Below are positions 1-7,064 of a stretch of DNA of 14,095 bases, in pieces. How positions within the stretch are numbered: position 1 is the stretch's first letter; every line of letters starts with the position of its first letter. Source of the stretch: Bacillota bacterium (GTDB lineage Bacteria; Eremiobacterota; SpSt-956; JAKJGF01); the NCBI GenBank assembly GCA_029555925.1, contig JAKPQU010000097.1, positions 1-14,095 of the forward strand, in the 5' to 3' direction. Both the position numbers and the translations under genes were made by a program. Below the pieces are notes generated by a model. It did no database searches and had not been told where the DNA came from. It worked only from the letters and a program-made list of their open reading frames with translations.

Positions 1-37
1 AAGCTTTTTATGGATACCCTTTTACCTGTTACGGTAC
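1..37 (-). mobile_element. Cut terminal end of a MITE-like element (copy 1)
   Basis: These 37 bases are the reverse complement of the left end of the complete element at 2083-2290, with only two mismatches (at about positions 11 and 20). The outer end is at position 37 (terminal GTAC), followed by TTA at 38-40. That fits the 3-bp TNA target seen at the other two copies. The rest of the copy lies outside the window, so its other end and the matching duplication cannot be checked. It is in the opposite orientation to the copies at 2083 and 13960. Confidence 0.8.
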
Positions 38-71
38 TTAGGAATGAAAATTTATTAATTGTCTCTTTCCT

Positions 72-101
72 CGCGTCACGCGTTACGCGTTACGCGTCAC
101 G
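72..101 (-). repeat. Heptamer array A (CGTRACG type)
   Basis: Four 7-bp units plus two bases. Read on the minus strand the units are CGTGACG, CGTAACG, CGTAACG, CGTGACG, then CG, preceded by AAT. The same order of G and A variants occurs in the arrays at 7724 and 7945. It lies downstream of the stop codon of the minus-strand lipoprotein gene, between that gene and the mobile element at 1-37. I see no clear terminator between 72 and 142. Confidence 0.9.
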
Positions 102-142
102 ATTAATATATTTGAGACATTTATTTAACTGCCATTCCTTAT

Positions 143-1957
143 TTACTGTCTCTTTTTCCCGTAAACTTTAATATATAAATTATTGTTGAGATTACAGGAT
201 TGGTTTTCCAGAAAAACAGCAATAACGGAGACTTTATCTTCAAAGGGAAAAACCATATCAGTAATATCCTGATTTTCATATTCTCTGGCATCACTGAGTT
301 CAAAAAGTCCGTTGTCTTTTTTGAAGGAACAGATTTTTACTTTGAAATTCTCTTTTATGCCGGGATTTATTGTTATGTAGAGATTTCCTTCGTTACCGTC
401 TGCCGCAAAATAATAATAATTTCCGCTCATATATGTTATATTTATGTTTTTGTCGAATTTAAAATCACTCTTAAAAGGATAGTAATAAGATAGGCCGGTA
501 TTACTGGCATCAACAGTGTAAGGCTGTCCTTCTTCTCTTTTAGGAAGATTAACGAAATATTTCTTATTATAGACCTGACCATAAATATAAAAATCCTCAA
601 AGGCTTCGAAATATGCAGAAGAAAGGGATGTGCCTGTAATAGTCCTAAAATGCTGATCAGTCTGCTGAAGGGTAACTTTTTTTCTGCCATTTTTCATCCA
701 CGAGTAATTATTACTATCTGAAAAGATTGCAGATATAAGATTTTTAAAGGTTGAGTCTTTGTATTTTATGAGAAAATAGCTCCATATAACGCCGTTTTTA
801 TACTGTCTGTTGTCGTTAGCATCATCAAAAGAATAGGTGAACTGTCTGGCGCCATCCCATATAACCTGCCTGTTATAGGGTATATCATATTTGTATGTAT
901 CAGATGTAAATATTTGATTATATCCTTCTGCACCTGTAGCAGTTGCAGTACTTTCAGTAACCCATACATCCAGGGTGCTTCTGTTGGCATAATAGTTTTG
1001 AATCAGATGAAATAATTCATGTGGAATAGACATAGTCTGCTGTTCCGGTCTTCCCGGCATATAAATTACACCTTGAAAATTAGCCCATGCATTCTTCGCC
1101 TTCGTGCTGCCGTCACAGTAAACCATAATTTTGCTTGAAGCATAAGTCTGATTGTTTGTAGGATAGGTAAGGAGAAAATTTACAGGAGGATCATAGGAGA
1201 GTCCTCTGAAAAAGTCATAGGCTTTTTCATAATTATCTCCTACAGTCATGGCATTTTCTTTTGTAAAATTATTATCATAGTGGATGGTAAAATGATTGTT
1301 TCTGCTTGTAAGATTATGTTGATATTTATGATATACGTTATAGTGATAAAACCAGGAAAAAGCTGTTACATTTATTGGACCTGTCAGGCTTCCTCCTTCT
1401 TCTCCTTCAAAAATGACTTTCTCTAAATCCTGACCTATAACAGAAATATATGTAGTAACGGTATTTTTATCCTTATCATATAAAACACAGTTCGGATCCA
1501 CAGGAAGCCATTGATCACCACCCCAGATTGCAATAGTTGGAGATGAAGCATTGGGATCTACAGGAAGCTGAATTTCTACAGGTTTATTCAGAACAATACT
1601 TCTGTCAGGATTACCTGTAGATATTTCATAGACCTTTCCATGTCCTTCTTCATCACTGCTGTGTATATTGCCGGAAGGGTCTTTAATATTTACCTCTGCT
1701 AATTCTATAGCAGTGGATTCTGATAGTGAATCTGAAGGTATTTTCAGGTTTATATCTTCAAATTCCATTACTCCTTCCTGGCCAGGAGAGAAATTTTCTG
1801 TTTTGTATGATATTTCCTCTGATATTGATAATACTTCTTCGTCAGAGAAAGGTGTTGCTGTTGCAATTGGAGTAGTAACAGGATTTACAGTGGTACTGTC
1901 TCCACATCCGATATGCAGAAAAAGTAGAAAGATTATAAAATAATACAGATTTTTCAT
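143..1957 (-). CDS. Putative lipoprotein zinc metalloprotease with ZU5-like domain
   Basis: This 604-residue protein is probably an exported, lipid-anchored peptidase. Residues 1-17 form a short positive N-terminus and hydrophobic stretch ending at Cys18 (LHIGC). The lipobox is imperfect, with His rather than Leu at -3. Residues about 19-40 are a Thr/Pro/Ser-rich tether. Residues about 55-175 resemble a ZU5 or related beta domain (LKIPSDSLSE, VYEIS, NKPVEIQLP, QWLPVD). The zincin motif is H313-E-L-F-H317, and E335 in WVTESTATA is a plausible third zinc ligand, as in gluzincins. The C-terminal third (about 480-604) is probably a beta domain; I do not recognise it. LPVDPN occurs twice (131-136, 151-156). 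The ATG has a good Shine-Dalgarno, AAGGAGG, at 1962-1968. Substrate and peptidase family are unknown; an inactive homologue is possible. Confidence 0.75.
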   Translation of the reverse strand: MKNLYYFIIFLLFLHIGCGDSTTVNPVTTPIATATPFSDEEVLSISEEISYKTENFSPGQEGVMEFEDINLKIPSDSLSESTAIELAEVNIKDPSGNIHSSDEEGHGKVYEISTGNPDRSIVLNKPVEIQLPVDPNASSPTIAIWGGDQWLPVDPNCVLYDKDKNTVTTYISVIGQDLEKVIFEGEEGGSLTGPINVTAFSWFYHYNVYHKYQHNLTSRNNHFTIHYDNNFTKENAMTVGDNYEKAYDFFRGLSYDPPVNFLLTYPTNNQTYASSKIMVYCDGSTKAKNAWANFQGVIYMPGRPEQQTMSIPHELFHLIQNYYANRSTLDVWVTESTATATGAEGYNQIFTSDTYKYDIPYNRQVIWDGARQFTYSFDDANDNRQYKNGVIWSYFLIKYKDSTFKNLISAIFSDSNNYSWMKNGRKKVTLQQTDQHFRTITGTSLSSAYFEAFEDFYIYGQVYNKKYFVNLPKREEGQPYTVDASNTGLSYYYPFKSDFKFDKNINITYMSGNYYYFAADGNEGNLYITINPGIKENFKVKICSFKKDNGLFELSDAREYENQDITDMVFPFEDKVSVIAVFLENQSCNLNNNLYIKVYGKKRQ

Positions 1958-2082
1958 AATAACCTCCTTAAATATTTTGATAATAATATTTATATATCGA
2001 CAGAATAAGATTAAACTTTATTGTTTTCTTTTCCTGCACATAAATAACTCGACTCTGTCATATTTACAGCTGGCACCACTAA

Positions 2083-2290
2083 GTACCGTAACAGGTAAAA
2101 TGGTATCCGTAAAAAGCTTCTGCCTGGCGGGCTCTGGAGAAGAAAAATTAGTTTTTTCTATAGTATTAGAAATTAACCAGTGGTTAATTTATTGTCTGTA
2201 AAACAAATTAAATAAGGCAAATTATTTTTCTTCGTAAAAGCCTGTCAGGCAGAAGCTGATAAATGGTTACTAATTTACCTGTAGCGGTAC
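2083..2290 (+). mobile_element. Complete 208-bp MITE-like element (copy 2) with TAA duplication
   Basis: The element has no plausible coding sequence and long imperfect terminal inverted repeats. The first 68 bases (GTACCGTAACAGGTAAAA...) match the reverse complement of the last 69 at roughly three quarters identity with one 1-base gap; the block AGCTTCTGCCTG is identical in both arms. The direct repeat TAA flanks it exactly at 2080-2082 and 2291-2293. A near-central palindrome, TTAACCA-G-TGGTTAA, lies at 2173-2187. A second copy at 13960 is collinear over all 136 bases visible there with about 8 mismatches. These are the features of a non-autonomous element moved by a transposase elsewhere. 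A 3-bp TNA duplication is known for the IS1031 group of the IS5 family; assigning this element there is only a guess. The long inverted repeats could fold into a hairpin. With array B it fills most of the 480-bp gap upstream of the lipoprotein gene. Confidence 0.85.
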
Positions 2291-2335
2291 TAAGGAACAA
2301 TCCGAAAATAACTACATCATAGTTACAGTTTATAT

Positions 2336-2372
2336 CGTAACGCGTAACGCGTAACGCGTGACGCGTGACGCG
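2336..2372 (+). repeat. Heptamer array B (CGTRACG type)
   Basis: Five 7-bp units plus CG: three CGTAACG followed by two CGTGACG, preceded by TAT-AT. It sits 45 bp beyond the MITE and about 67 bp beyond the 3' end of the minus-strand DHH phosphoesterase gene. Unit order (A, A, A, G, G) differs from arrays A, F and G. Confidence 0.9.
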
Positions 2373-2439
2373 AAGATACTAATCGTCCTAATAATTTGCC
2401 GGAGTTATCTTTCTTACAGTCCTAAGTACTGATCTATTC

Positions 2440-3414
2440 TCAGCAGTGAGACATGGTTTCCTTCAGTTTTTCCATTACCCTATGTTGAACTTCATCCACA
2501 GTTCCCTTTATTATGCAGCTACATGCCTGACTGTGGCCTCCTCCGCCGAAAAATCTTGCAACAGGACTGACATCAATACCATTATTGGATCTGAAACTTG
2601 CTCTCACATGTCCTTCAGGCATTTCCGTAAAGAGAATAAAAATATCAAACCCCTTCAATGTTCTGAGCTCATCAAAAAGTCTGTCACTTTCCAGTTCAAT
2701 GGAGTGAAGAGAAAAATCTTCCTGTAATTTTTCTGTTACCGTATAAGAAGCTATTTTACAGGAACTATCAGCTATGAGAGTTTTATTTATTTCTGAATAA
2801 AGTCTGAGGGAACCCGGAGTTTCCTGGGCCATTATTCTGGTACATATAATTTCCGGAGAAATTCCTTTTTCAAGCAGTTTTGCAGCTATTCTATGAGTCC
2901 CGGGAGTAGTATTGGAATATCTGAATCTCCCTGTATCTGTAACTATCGCAGTATATATACTTTCGGCAAGAGGCTCATCTATTTCCATATCCAGATATGA
3001 GAGAAGAGAAAAAATAATTTCTCCTGTAGAAGAAGCACAGTGATTTATATAATTTAAAGTACCTATTCCGGCGGAATCCCTGTGATGATCCATATTAATA
3101 ATAAAAGGAGATTTTCTGGCAATAAAAGCTACATCTTCTATCCTGCTCCATTTTCCGCAGTCAAGGACGATAGATACATTGTATATTTCTTCTTCACTCC
3201 ACGATGACCTTATCTTATCAAATAAAGGAAGGAAATCAAATCTCTTCTTCGGACAATCGGGGTTTATGATTTCATATTTCTTACCGAGTTTTTCGAGTAT
3301 AAGGCCCATAGCTATCTCACTTCCGATACAATCGCCGTCCGGCCTTACATGAGATGTGATAAGAAAATTATCTTCTTTTTTTATTGTTTCCGCTATTTCT
3401 TTAAGGATTTCCAT
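2440..3414 (-). CDS. nrnA: DHH/DHHA1 phosphoesterase, NrnA-like (oligoribonuclease / pAp phosphatase type)
   Basis: This 324-residue cytoplasmic protein has the full layout of the DHH superfamily subgroup that hydrolyses short RNAs, pAp or cyclic dinucleotide products with Mn2+. Visible metal-binding motifs are SHVRPDGDCIGS (H22, D26, D28), VLDCG (D85), NMDHH (D109, H110, H111) and VTDTGRFRYSN (D160). The DHHA1 substrate-binding domain is at the C-terminus, with VRASFRS (270-276) and the glycine motif FFGGGGHSQACSC (289-301). The usual AAG after GGGGH is here ACS, a small departure. Length fits NrnA (a little over 310 residues). The ATG is preceded only by a weak AGG about 10 bases upstream. 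A good promoter lies at 3450-3478. NrnA is the closest type I recognise; other DHH enzymes acting on c-di-AMP products cannot be excluded, so the symbol is at family level. Confidence 0.85.
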   Translation of the reverse strand: MEILKEIAETIKKEDNFLITSHVRPDGDCIGSEIAMGLILEKLGKKYEIINPDCPKKRFDFLPLFDKIRSSWSEEEIYNVSIVLDCGKWSRIEDVAFIARKSPFIINMDHHRDSAGIGTLNYINHCASSTGEIIFSLLSYLDMEIDEPLAESIYTAIVTDTGRFRYSNTTPGTHRIAAKLLEKGISPEIICTRIMAQETPGSLRLYSEINKTLIADSSCKIASYTVTEKLQEDFSLHSIELESDRLFDELRTLKGFDIFILFTEMPEGHVRASFRSNNGIDVSPVARFFGGGGHSQACSCIIKGTVDEVQHRVMEKLKETMSHC

Positions 3415-3449
3415 TGAATTAATTACCTGTCTATATGTAAATTTTCAAT

Positions 3450-3478
3450 ATTATAACACCGGTGAGTTAATTTATCAA
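3450..3478 (-). promoter_or_regulatory. Sigma70-type promoter of the DHH phosphoesterase gene
   Basis: On the minus strand there is TTGATA (3473-3478), a 17-bp spacer and a perfect TATAAT (3450-3455), about 35 bp upstream of the ATG. The spacer holds the 8-bp palindrome CACCGGTG (3457-3464), adjacent to the -10 box, which could be an operator or chance. Confidence 0.7.
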
Positions 3479-3566
3479 TTTCTTTTTCTCTGCGTTTTTT
3501 GCAACAGCCAGATTCAATTTTACTGAAAATTGCAGATGATTTCATAAATCTATTTTATATGAGAAT

Positions 3567-3583
3567 CGTAACGCGTGACGGGT
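3567..3583 (+). repeat. Short heptamer array C (CGTRACG type)
   Basis: Two units, CGTAACG and CGTGACG, followed by GGT and preceded by AAT. The start (AATCGT) and end (GACGGGT) match the array at 7065, so this is a short version of the same cassette. It lies in the roughly 350-bp gap between the DHH gene and the tRNA. That gap also holds the two promoters and the TTCACTT array; I see no gene in it. Confidence 0.75.
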
Positions 3584-3657
3584 GGAACCAATTCTCATAC
3601 TTCGTTGTGACCGAATCGGTCATAGTTGTTAGTGAAAAGCCAATAAAATCCCATTTT

Positions 3658-3685
3658 TTCACTTTTCACTTTTCACTTTTCACTC
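3658..3685 (+). repeat. TTCACTT heptamer array
   Basis: Four tandem 7-bp units: TTCACTT three times, then TTCACTC. A 9-bp inverted match (AGTGAAAAG at 3631-3639 with CTTTTCACT at 3662-3670) could form a hairpin. The same unit type follows CGTRACG arrays directly at 7093 and 7759; here about 75 bp separate the two parts. Confidence 0.85.
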
Positions 3686-3702
3686 TAATTATTCTCGTCA
3701 GG

Positions 3703-3731
3703 TTGAAAGAAAACTGATAATATGTTATAAT
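3703..3731 (+). promoter_or_regulatory. Sigma70-type promoter of tRNA-Arg
   Basis: TTGAAA (3703-3708), a 17-bp spacer and a perfect TATAAT (3726-3731). The expected start, near 3738, is about 26 bases upstream of the tRNA. Transcription may continue into the Memo-family gene, which begins 81 bp after the tRNA; no terminator is visible between them. Confidence 0.7.
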
Positions 3732-3763
3732 TTTGACTGTATATAAAATCCGTAATTAATTAT

Positions 3764-3837
3764 CCGCCTTTAGCTCAGTTGGATAGAGCGTCGGATTCCG
3801 GATCCGCAGGTCGGAGGTTCGAGTCCTCTAAGGCGGG
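3764..3837 (+). tRNA. tRNA-Arg (anticodon CCG)
   Basis: A 74-nt cloverleaf. The acceptor stem CCGCCTT (3764-3770) pairs with AAGGCGG (3830-3836), and the discriminator is G3837. The D stem is GCTC/GAGC. The anticodon loop TTCCGGA (3796-3802) has CCG at 3798-3800. The T arm is GGAGG-TTCGAGT-CCTCT, with one G-U pair. CCA is not encoded (CGA follows), so a CCA-adding enzyme is needed. The outermost anticodon-stem pair (U3791 with C3807) is a mismatch, which is slightly unusual. It reads the arginine codon CGG. Confidence 0.95.
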
Positions 3838-3842
3838 CGATT

Positions 3843-3900
3843 GGTCAGTTATCAGTACTTTTGTTATGTACTAAATTGGCTCGCCAGTCACTGGTCACTG
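3843..3900 (+). repeat. Degenerate heptamers between tRNA and Memo gene
   Basis: Two pairs of 7-bp units: GGTCAGT-TATCAGT (3843-3856) and a perfect GTCACTG-GTCACTG (3887-3900). The second pair ends three bases before the Shine-Dalgarno of the next gene. Both share the nnTCA(C/G)T core seen in the other arrays. On their own they would be weak; the context makes them likely members of the same family. Confidence 0.5.
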
Positions 3901-3918
3901 TAAAAGGAGGTTATTTAA

Positions 3919-4788
3919 ATGGTGAGAAAATCCGTTGTATCTGGAAGATTTTACCCGGAAGGCAGAGAACAATGTCTTTCAGAACTGAAGGAATGTCTGC
4001 AAAAGGAACACCTCACAGAGAAAATAGACACCAGAATATTTGGCGGTATAGTCCCCCATGCAGGATGGGTTTATTCGGGAAGTACTGCAGGTCTGGTATT
4101 TCAGGCAATAAAACAGCAGGCCACTTCTCCCCTCTTTCTTATATTCGGTGCAGTTCATGTCTATGGTGTCTCAGGGCCTTCTATCTGGAGAGAAGGGCAG
4201 TGGGAAACTCCTCTCGGTAATATAGAAGTGCATCAATCTATTGCTGAAGATATAATTAAAGAAGGTAAAGGATTAATAACTGAAAATCCGGCACCTCATA
4301 AAAAAGAACATTCTATTGAAGTACAGTTGCCTTTCATAAAATACCTGTTCCCTGAATCGCAGATAGTGCCGGTTATGGTACCGCCTGATAAACGGGCTTT
4401 ACAGGCAGGAGAAATAACAGGTCACGTCCTGGCACATTACAATAAAGAAGTCGTCGTTATAGGTTCAACGGACCTGACTCATTACGGCATGCATTACGGC
4501 CAGCTTGAAAAAGGAATCGGCAATGAGGCACTTGACTGGGTTAGAAATGTAAACGATAAAAAGATTCTTGAGCTTATGATTGCCATGAAATCGGAAGAAA
4601 TAGTTCCTGAAGCAGACAAATCCGGCAATGCATGCGGTGCAGGTGCCATTACGGCAACAATGAGTGCAGTGAATGTTCTCGGTGCGAAAGAAGGGAAACT
4701 TCTTAAATATACTACCAGCCATGACGAAATACCTTCTATGGGAGAAGCAACCAGTTTTGTCGGCTACGGAGGAGTAGTTTTTGTTTAG
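3919..4788 (+). CDS. amrB: Memo-family protein (AmmeMemoRadiSam system protein B)
   Basis: This 289-residue protein spans the whole Memo-like family, related in fold to class III extradiol dioxygenases. Conserved stretches are IVPHAGWVYSG (44-54, H47), FGAVHVYG (76-83, H80), PHKKEHSIEVQLPF (126-139), STDLTHYG (183-190, H188) and ACGAGAI (238-244, C239). H47, H80 and C239 correspond to the metal-binding residues known in human MEMO1. In bacteria and archaea the family often occurs with an AMMECR1 protein and a radical SAM protein; neither is in this window, so the system may be split or encoded elsewhere. Its chemistry is not settled. The ATG has a strong Shine-Dalgarno, AAAGGAGG, at 3903-3910. 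The gene lies downstream of tRNA-Arg and may share its promoter. The stop TAG overlaps the first base pair of a heptamer array and is followed at once by TGA. Confidence 0.9.
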   Translation: MVRKSVVSGRFYPEGREQCLSELKECLQKEHLTEKIDTRIFGGIVPHAGWVYSGSTAGLVFQAIKQQATSPLFLIFGAVHVYGVSGPSIWREGQWETPLGNIEVHQSIAEDIIKEGKGLITENPAPHKKEHSIEVQLPFIKYLFPESQIVPVMVPPDKRALQAGEITGHVLAHYNKEVVVIGSTDLTHYGMHYGQLEKGIGNEALDWVRNVNDKKILELMIAMKSEEIVPEADKSGNACGAGAITATMSAVNVLGAKEGKLLKYTTSHDEIPSMGEATSFVGYGGVVFV

Positions 4789-4858
4789 TGAACAGTGAGT
4801 AGTGAAAAGTGAATAGTAATTAGAGTAAACATTACACATCACTCATTACGTATCTACT
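4787..4858. repeat. Heptamer array filling the convergent amrB-holA gap
   Basis: The 68-bp gap between two convergent genes is almost entirely built of 7-bp units. They are AGTGAAC, AGTGAGT, AGTGAAA, AGTGAAT, then decayed AGTAATT and AGAGTAA (4787-4828), two bases, and ATTACAC, ATCACTC, ATTACGT, ATCTACT (4831-4858). The amrB stop (TAG, 4786-4788) and the holA stop (CTA on the plus strand, 4857-4859) both overlap the outermost units. No ordinary terminator hairpin is visible. Confidence 0.8.
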
Positions 4859-5933
4859 ATCTGGCTTTCATTTTAGCAGCTTCCTGACAGAGGAGTATTA
4901 TGAGTAATTCCAGGACATGTTCCGGGTCCTGCCGGCCTGTCTTAATGCTTATATCTGCTTCAAGAAGCCATCTGTGAGCCTTTCGCAGACTATTAAGAGA
5001 GAAATACTTTATGTCCATTGCTTTCTGTACCCTATAGGGATGTTCTCCCATTTTTTGCAGGAGAGATGTTATTCCTGCAGGGCTTATTCTTTTTTCTTTT
5101 AACTCCCTTACCTGCTTTATGAGATTAAAATGGTTACTTAAGAGGCCAAGTAATTTAAGAGGCTCTTCCTGTTGCTTCATCAGTTCTGAAAATATGCCGA
5201 GAGCCCTCATGGTCTGGCCCAGTCCGACTGCATCAGTCAGATCAAATACGCCTGACTGAGCTTCCTGATGGCAGCACATGTCTATAGCTTCTTTATTTAT
5301 CCTGAAATTGGGTTCTACAAAAGATGACAGTTTTTCAAGTTCCTTTGTTATAGACCTGAGGTCTGTGCCGGATTTTTTCAGTAAATAGGCACTGTCTTCC
5401 TGTCCTATTGTCTTACCGGTAAGCATAGCGGTTTTCTGCACAACCCATTTAACCATATCGGCTGATTTTAACGTACAGTTTATAACAGTTCTGGATTTCA
5501 GGCTTTTTTCCAGTTTAGCTCCAAGTAAAGAAGAGACACCTGCTTTTGCTTTACCTGTTGCCATAAGCACAAGAAGAGAGGCGGGAGCAACAGTCAAAAT
5601 ATAACCTGCCAGAGTATTTTTCTGGTTCATATCCAGTTTTTCTATATTCCTTACTGCTACGACCTTTTTCTCTCCTCCGAAAGGAAATGCTTCGAGATGT
5701 TCTATTATATCACTTACCGTGAGAGCTTTTTCACCTTCTTCCTTTTCACCTTTAAGGGAATCAGCTTTTAACAGAATATAATCAAAATCTCTGAAAGAAT
5801 TATCAACAGTTTCCTCCACTATACGTTCCAGCAGTTCTTCCATAAGGATGTCCTGATCTCCGTAAAGTAAAATAACATTACTTTTAGAGATATTTTTCAG
5901 CCCATCCTCTGATAATGCTTTAAAATAATCCAT
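4857..5933 (-). CDS. holA: DNA polymerase III delta subunit
   Basis: This 358-residue protein is the clamp-loader delta subunit, which opens the sliding clamp during replication. The N-terminal AAA+-like domain shows ILLYGDQDILMEE (21-33) and FPFGGEKKVVAVRNIEKL (83-100). It has no Walker ATP site, as expected for delta. Further family signatures are GTDLRSITKELEKLS (189-203), FDLTDAVGLGQTMRAL (230-245) and, near the C-terminus, IKTGRQDPEHVLELLIILLC (330-349). Length is normal for the family. It is the last gene of a minus-strand run after the acetyltransferase and mtnA, with a 65-bp gap upstream. The start is odd: no Shine-Dalgarno is present before the ATG, where a heptamer array begins within six bases. 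The N-terminus aligns with the family, so I keep this start. Expression may depend on read-through from mtnA. Confidence 0.92.
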   Translation of the reverse strand: MDYFKALSEDGLKNISKSNVILLYGDQDILMEELLERIVEETVDNSFRDFDYILLKADSLKGEKEEGEKALTVSDIIEHLEAFPFGGEKKVVAVRNIEKLDMNQKNTLAGYILTVAPASLLVLMATGKAKAGVSSLLGAKLEKSLKSRTVINCTLKSADMVKWVVQKTAMLTGKTIGQEDSAYLLKKSGTDLRSITKELEKLSSFVEPNFRINKEAIDMCCHQEAQSGVFDLTDAVGLGQTMRALGIFSELMKQQEEPLKLLGLLSNHFNLIKQVRELKEKRISPAGITSLLQKMGEHPYRVQKAMDIKYFSLNSLRKAHRWLLEADISIKTGRQDPEHVLELLIILLCQEAAKMKAR

Positions 5934-5938
5934 AATGA

Positions 5939-6013
5939 ACGTAATGCGTAACGCGTGACGCGTAACGCGTAAAGAACAGACTCATTACGCGTTACTCGTT
6001 ACCTACCTGTTAC
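5939..6013. repeat. Inverted pair of heptamer arrays (D1/D2) with hairpin between mtnA and holA
   Basis: D1 (5939-5973, plus orientation) reads ACGTAAT, GCGTAAC, GCGTGAC, GCGTAAC, GCGTAAA. D2 (5984-6013) is the opposite orientation: on the minus strand TCGTAACAGGTAGGT leads into AACGAGTAACGCGTAAT. The facing arms form a perfect 11-bp inverted repeat, GTAACGCGTAA (5962-5972) and TTACGCGTTAC (5985-5995), with a 12-base loop. D2 contains the last codons and stop of mtnA (TAA at 5999-6001); D1 ends six bases short of the holA start codon. The hairpin could affect the amount of transcript passing from mtnA to holA, but it has no T tract. Confidence 0.8.
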
Positions 6014-7039
6014 GATTTTCCTTATATTTTCTTCGAAAGGAGGTTTTATTATGCCTCTTTCCGTTATTATTCCCGTAAGATATCTGTTAGGAGTCATGTC
6101 AAAGGAAGGATTCCTCACATTTACTCCATGAGGTGCTATCTGCATATCAAAGATATGGGTAACTTCACGGGCATTTCTTTCTTCAATTGGAATCTCAAGA
6201 CCTGACTTAAGAGTAATATCAAAAGTAGAAATAGGAGCGGCAGAATAAAATGGTATATTATTTTCTTTTGCAAGTACTGCCAGAGAATAGGTACCTATTT
6301 TATTAACAAAATCGCCATTTGCAGCGATTCTGTCGGCACCGAGTATGACTATGTCAACCATATGGCGGCTCATAAAGTGGCCTGCCATATTATCGGTGAT
6401 AAGGCTCATATTTATGCCTTCCTCCATAAGTTCCCATGCAGTAAGTCTTGCCCCCTGAAGATATGGCCTGGTTTCATCTACAAAGACATGTATGTCTTTA
6501 CCCTGTTCATGGGCTGCTCTTATCACTCCAAGGGCGGTTCCGTAATCGGCAGTGGCAAGAGCACCGGCATTACAATGAGTCAAAATACTGGCTTTAGCAG
6601 GTACCACCTGTGCTCCTACCCTTCCTATTTCTCTGCATATATTTGCATCTTCCATTTCAATATTTTTTGCTTCTTCTATCAATAGTTTCTTCATTGCTTC
6701 AATAGAAAAAGAAATAGAATTGTTTGCCACTTCAAGCATTCTCTCAATAGCCCAGAAAAGATTTACCGCAGTCGGACGGCTTTCCCTTAACACAACAGCA
6801 GCTTTAGAGAGGTCATGCATAAGTTCCTCTACAGTAACAGCTTCGGAATTCTGTCCGCAGAGAGCCATACCGTAGGCTGCTGCAACGCCTATGGCAGGTG
6901 CCCCTCTTATATGCATTTTTTTTATTGAATCTGCTACTTCTTCATACGTTTTACATATAACCCACTCTTTTATAAGAGGAAGTTTTGTCTGATCTATCAT
7001 TTTAACAGTTCCGTCTATAAATTCTATTGTTCTTACCAT
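5999..7039 (-). CDS. mtnA: S-methyl-5-thioribose-1-phosphate isomerase
   Basis: This 346-residue cytoplasmic enzyme converts methylthioribose 1-phosphate to methylthioribulose 1-phosphate in methionine salvage. It belongs to the eIF2B alpha-like family. Signatures are MHIRGAPAIGVAAAYG (42-57), ILTHCNAGALATADYGTALG (152-171) with the expected catalytic Cys156, FVDETRPYLQGARLTAWEL (186-204), VILGADRIAANGDFVNKIGT (231-250) with the expected catalytic Asp236, and FYSAAPISTFD (264-274). Length matches the family. The ATG has a Shine-Dalgarno, AAGGAGAGG, at 7050-7058. No other salvage genes are in the window. The final codons (Ile-Val-Thr-Gly-Arg-stop) are made by the edge of a heptamer array, so repeat growth may have set the C-terminus. 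Confidence 0.95.
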   Translation of the reverse strand: MVRTIEFIDGTVKMIDQTKLPLIKEWVICKTYEEVADSIKKMHIRGAPAIGVAAAYGMALCGQNSEAVTVEELMHDLSKAAVVLRESRPTAVNLFWAIERMLEVANNSISFSIEAMKKLLIEEAKNIEMEDANICREIGRVGAQVVPAKASILTHCNAGALATADYGTALGVIRAAHEQGKDIHVFVDETRPYLQGARLTAWELMEEGINMSLITDNMAGHFMSRHMVDIVILGADRIAANGDFVNKIGTYSLAVLAKENNIPFYSAAPISTFDITLKSGLEIPIEERNAREVTHIFDMQIAPHGVNVRNPSFDMTPNRYLTGIITERGIIKPPFEENIRKIVTGR

Positions 7040-7064
7040 GTATTGTTTTCCTCTCCTTATTAAT

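Noticed and set aside
113..152. GAGACA/TGTCTC inverted match as a terminator after the lipoprotein gene
   Set aside because: Only six pairs with a loop of about 27 bases, overlapping the end of the gene, and no T run; too weak to call.
1442..1572. Duplicated LPVDPN in the lipoprotein as evidence of a tandem domain repeat
   Set aside because: The six-residue match is not extended on either side, and both copies fall within one ZU5-like domain.
2083..2290. The 208-bp element as a structured RNA gene or riboswitch
   Set aside because: The exact 3-bp duplication and a second copy beside an unrelated gene favour a transposable element, although its transcript would fold strongly.
2420..2430. CCTAAGTACT resembling the MITE left junction, as an excision scar
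   Set aside because: Only eight bases match (CTAAGTAC) and nothing of the rest of the element is present; chance is enough.
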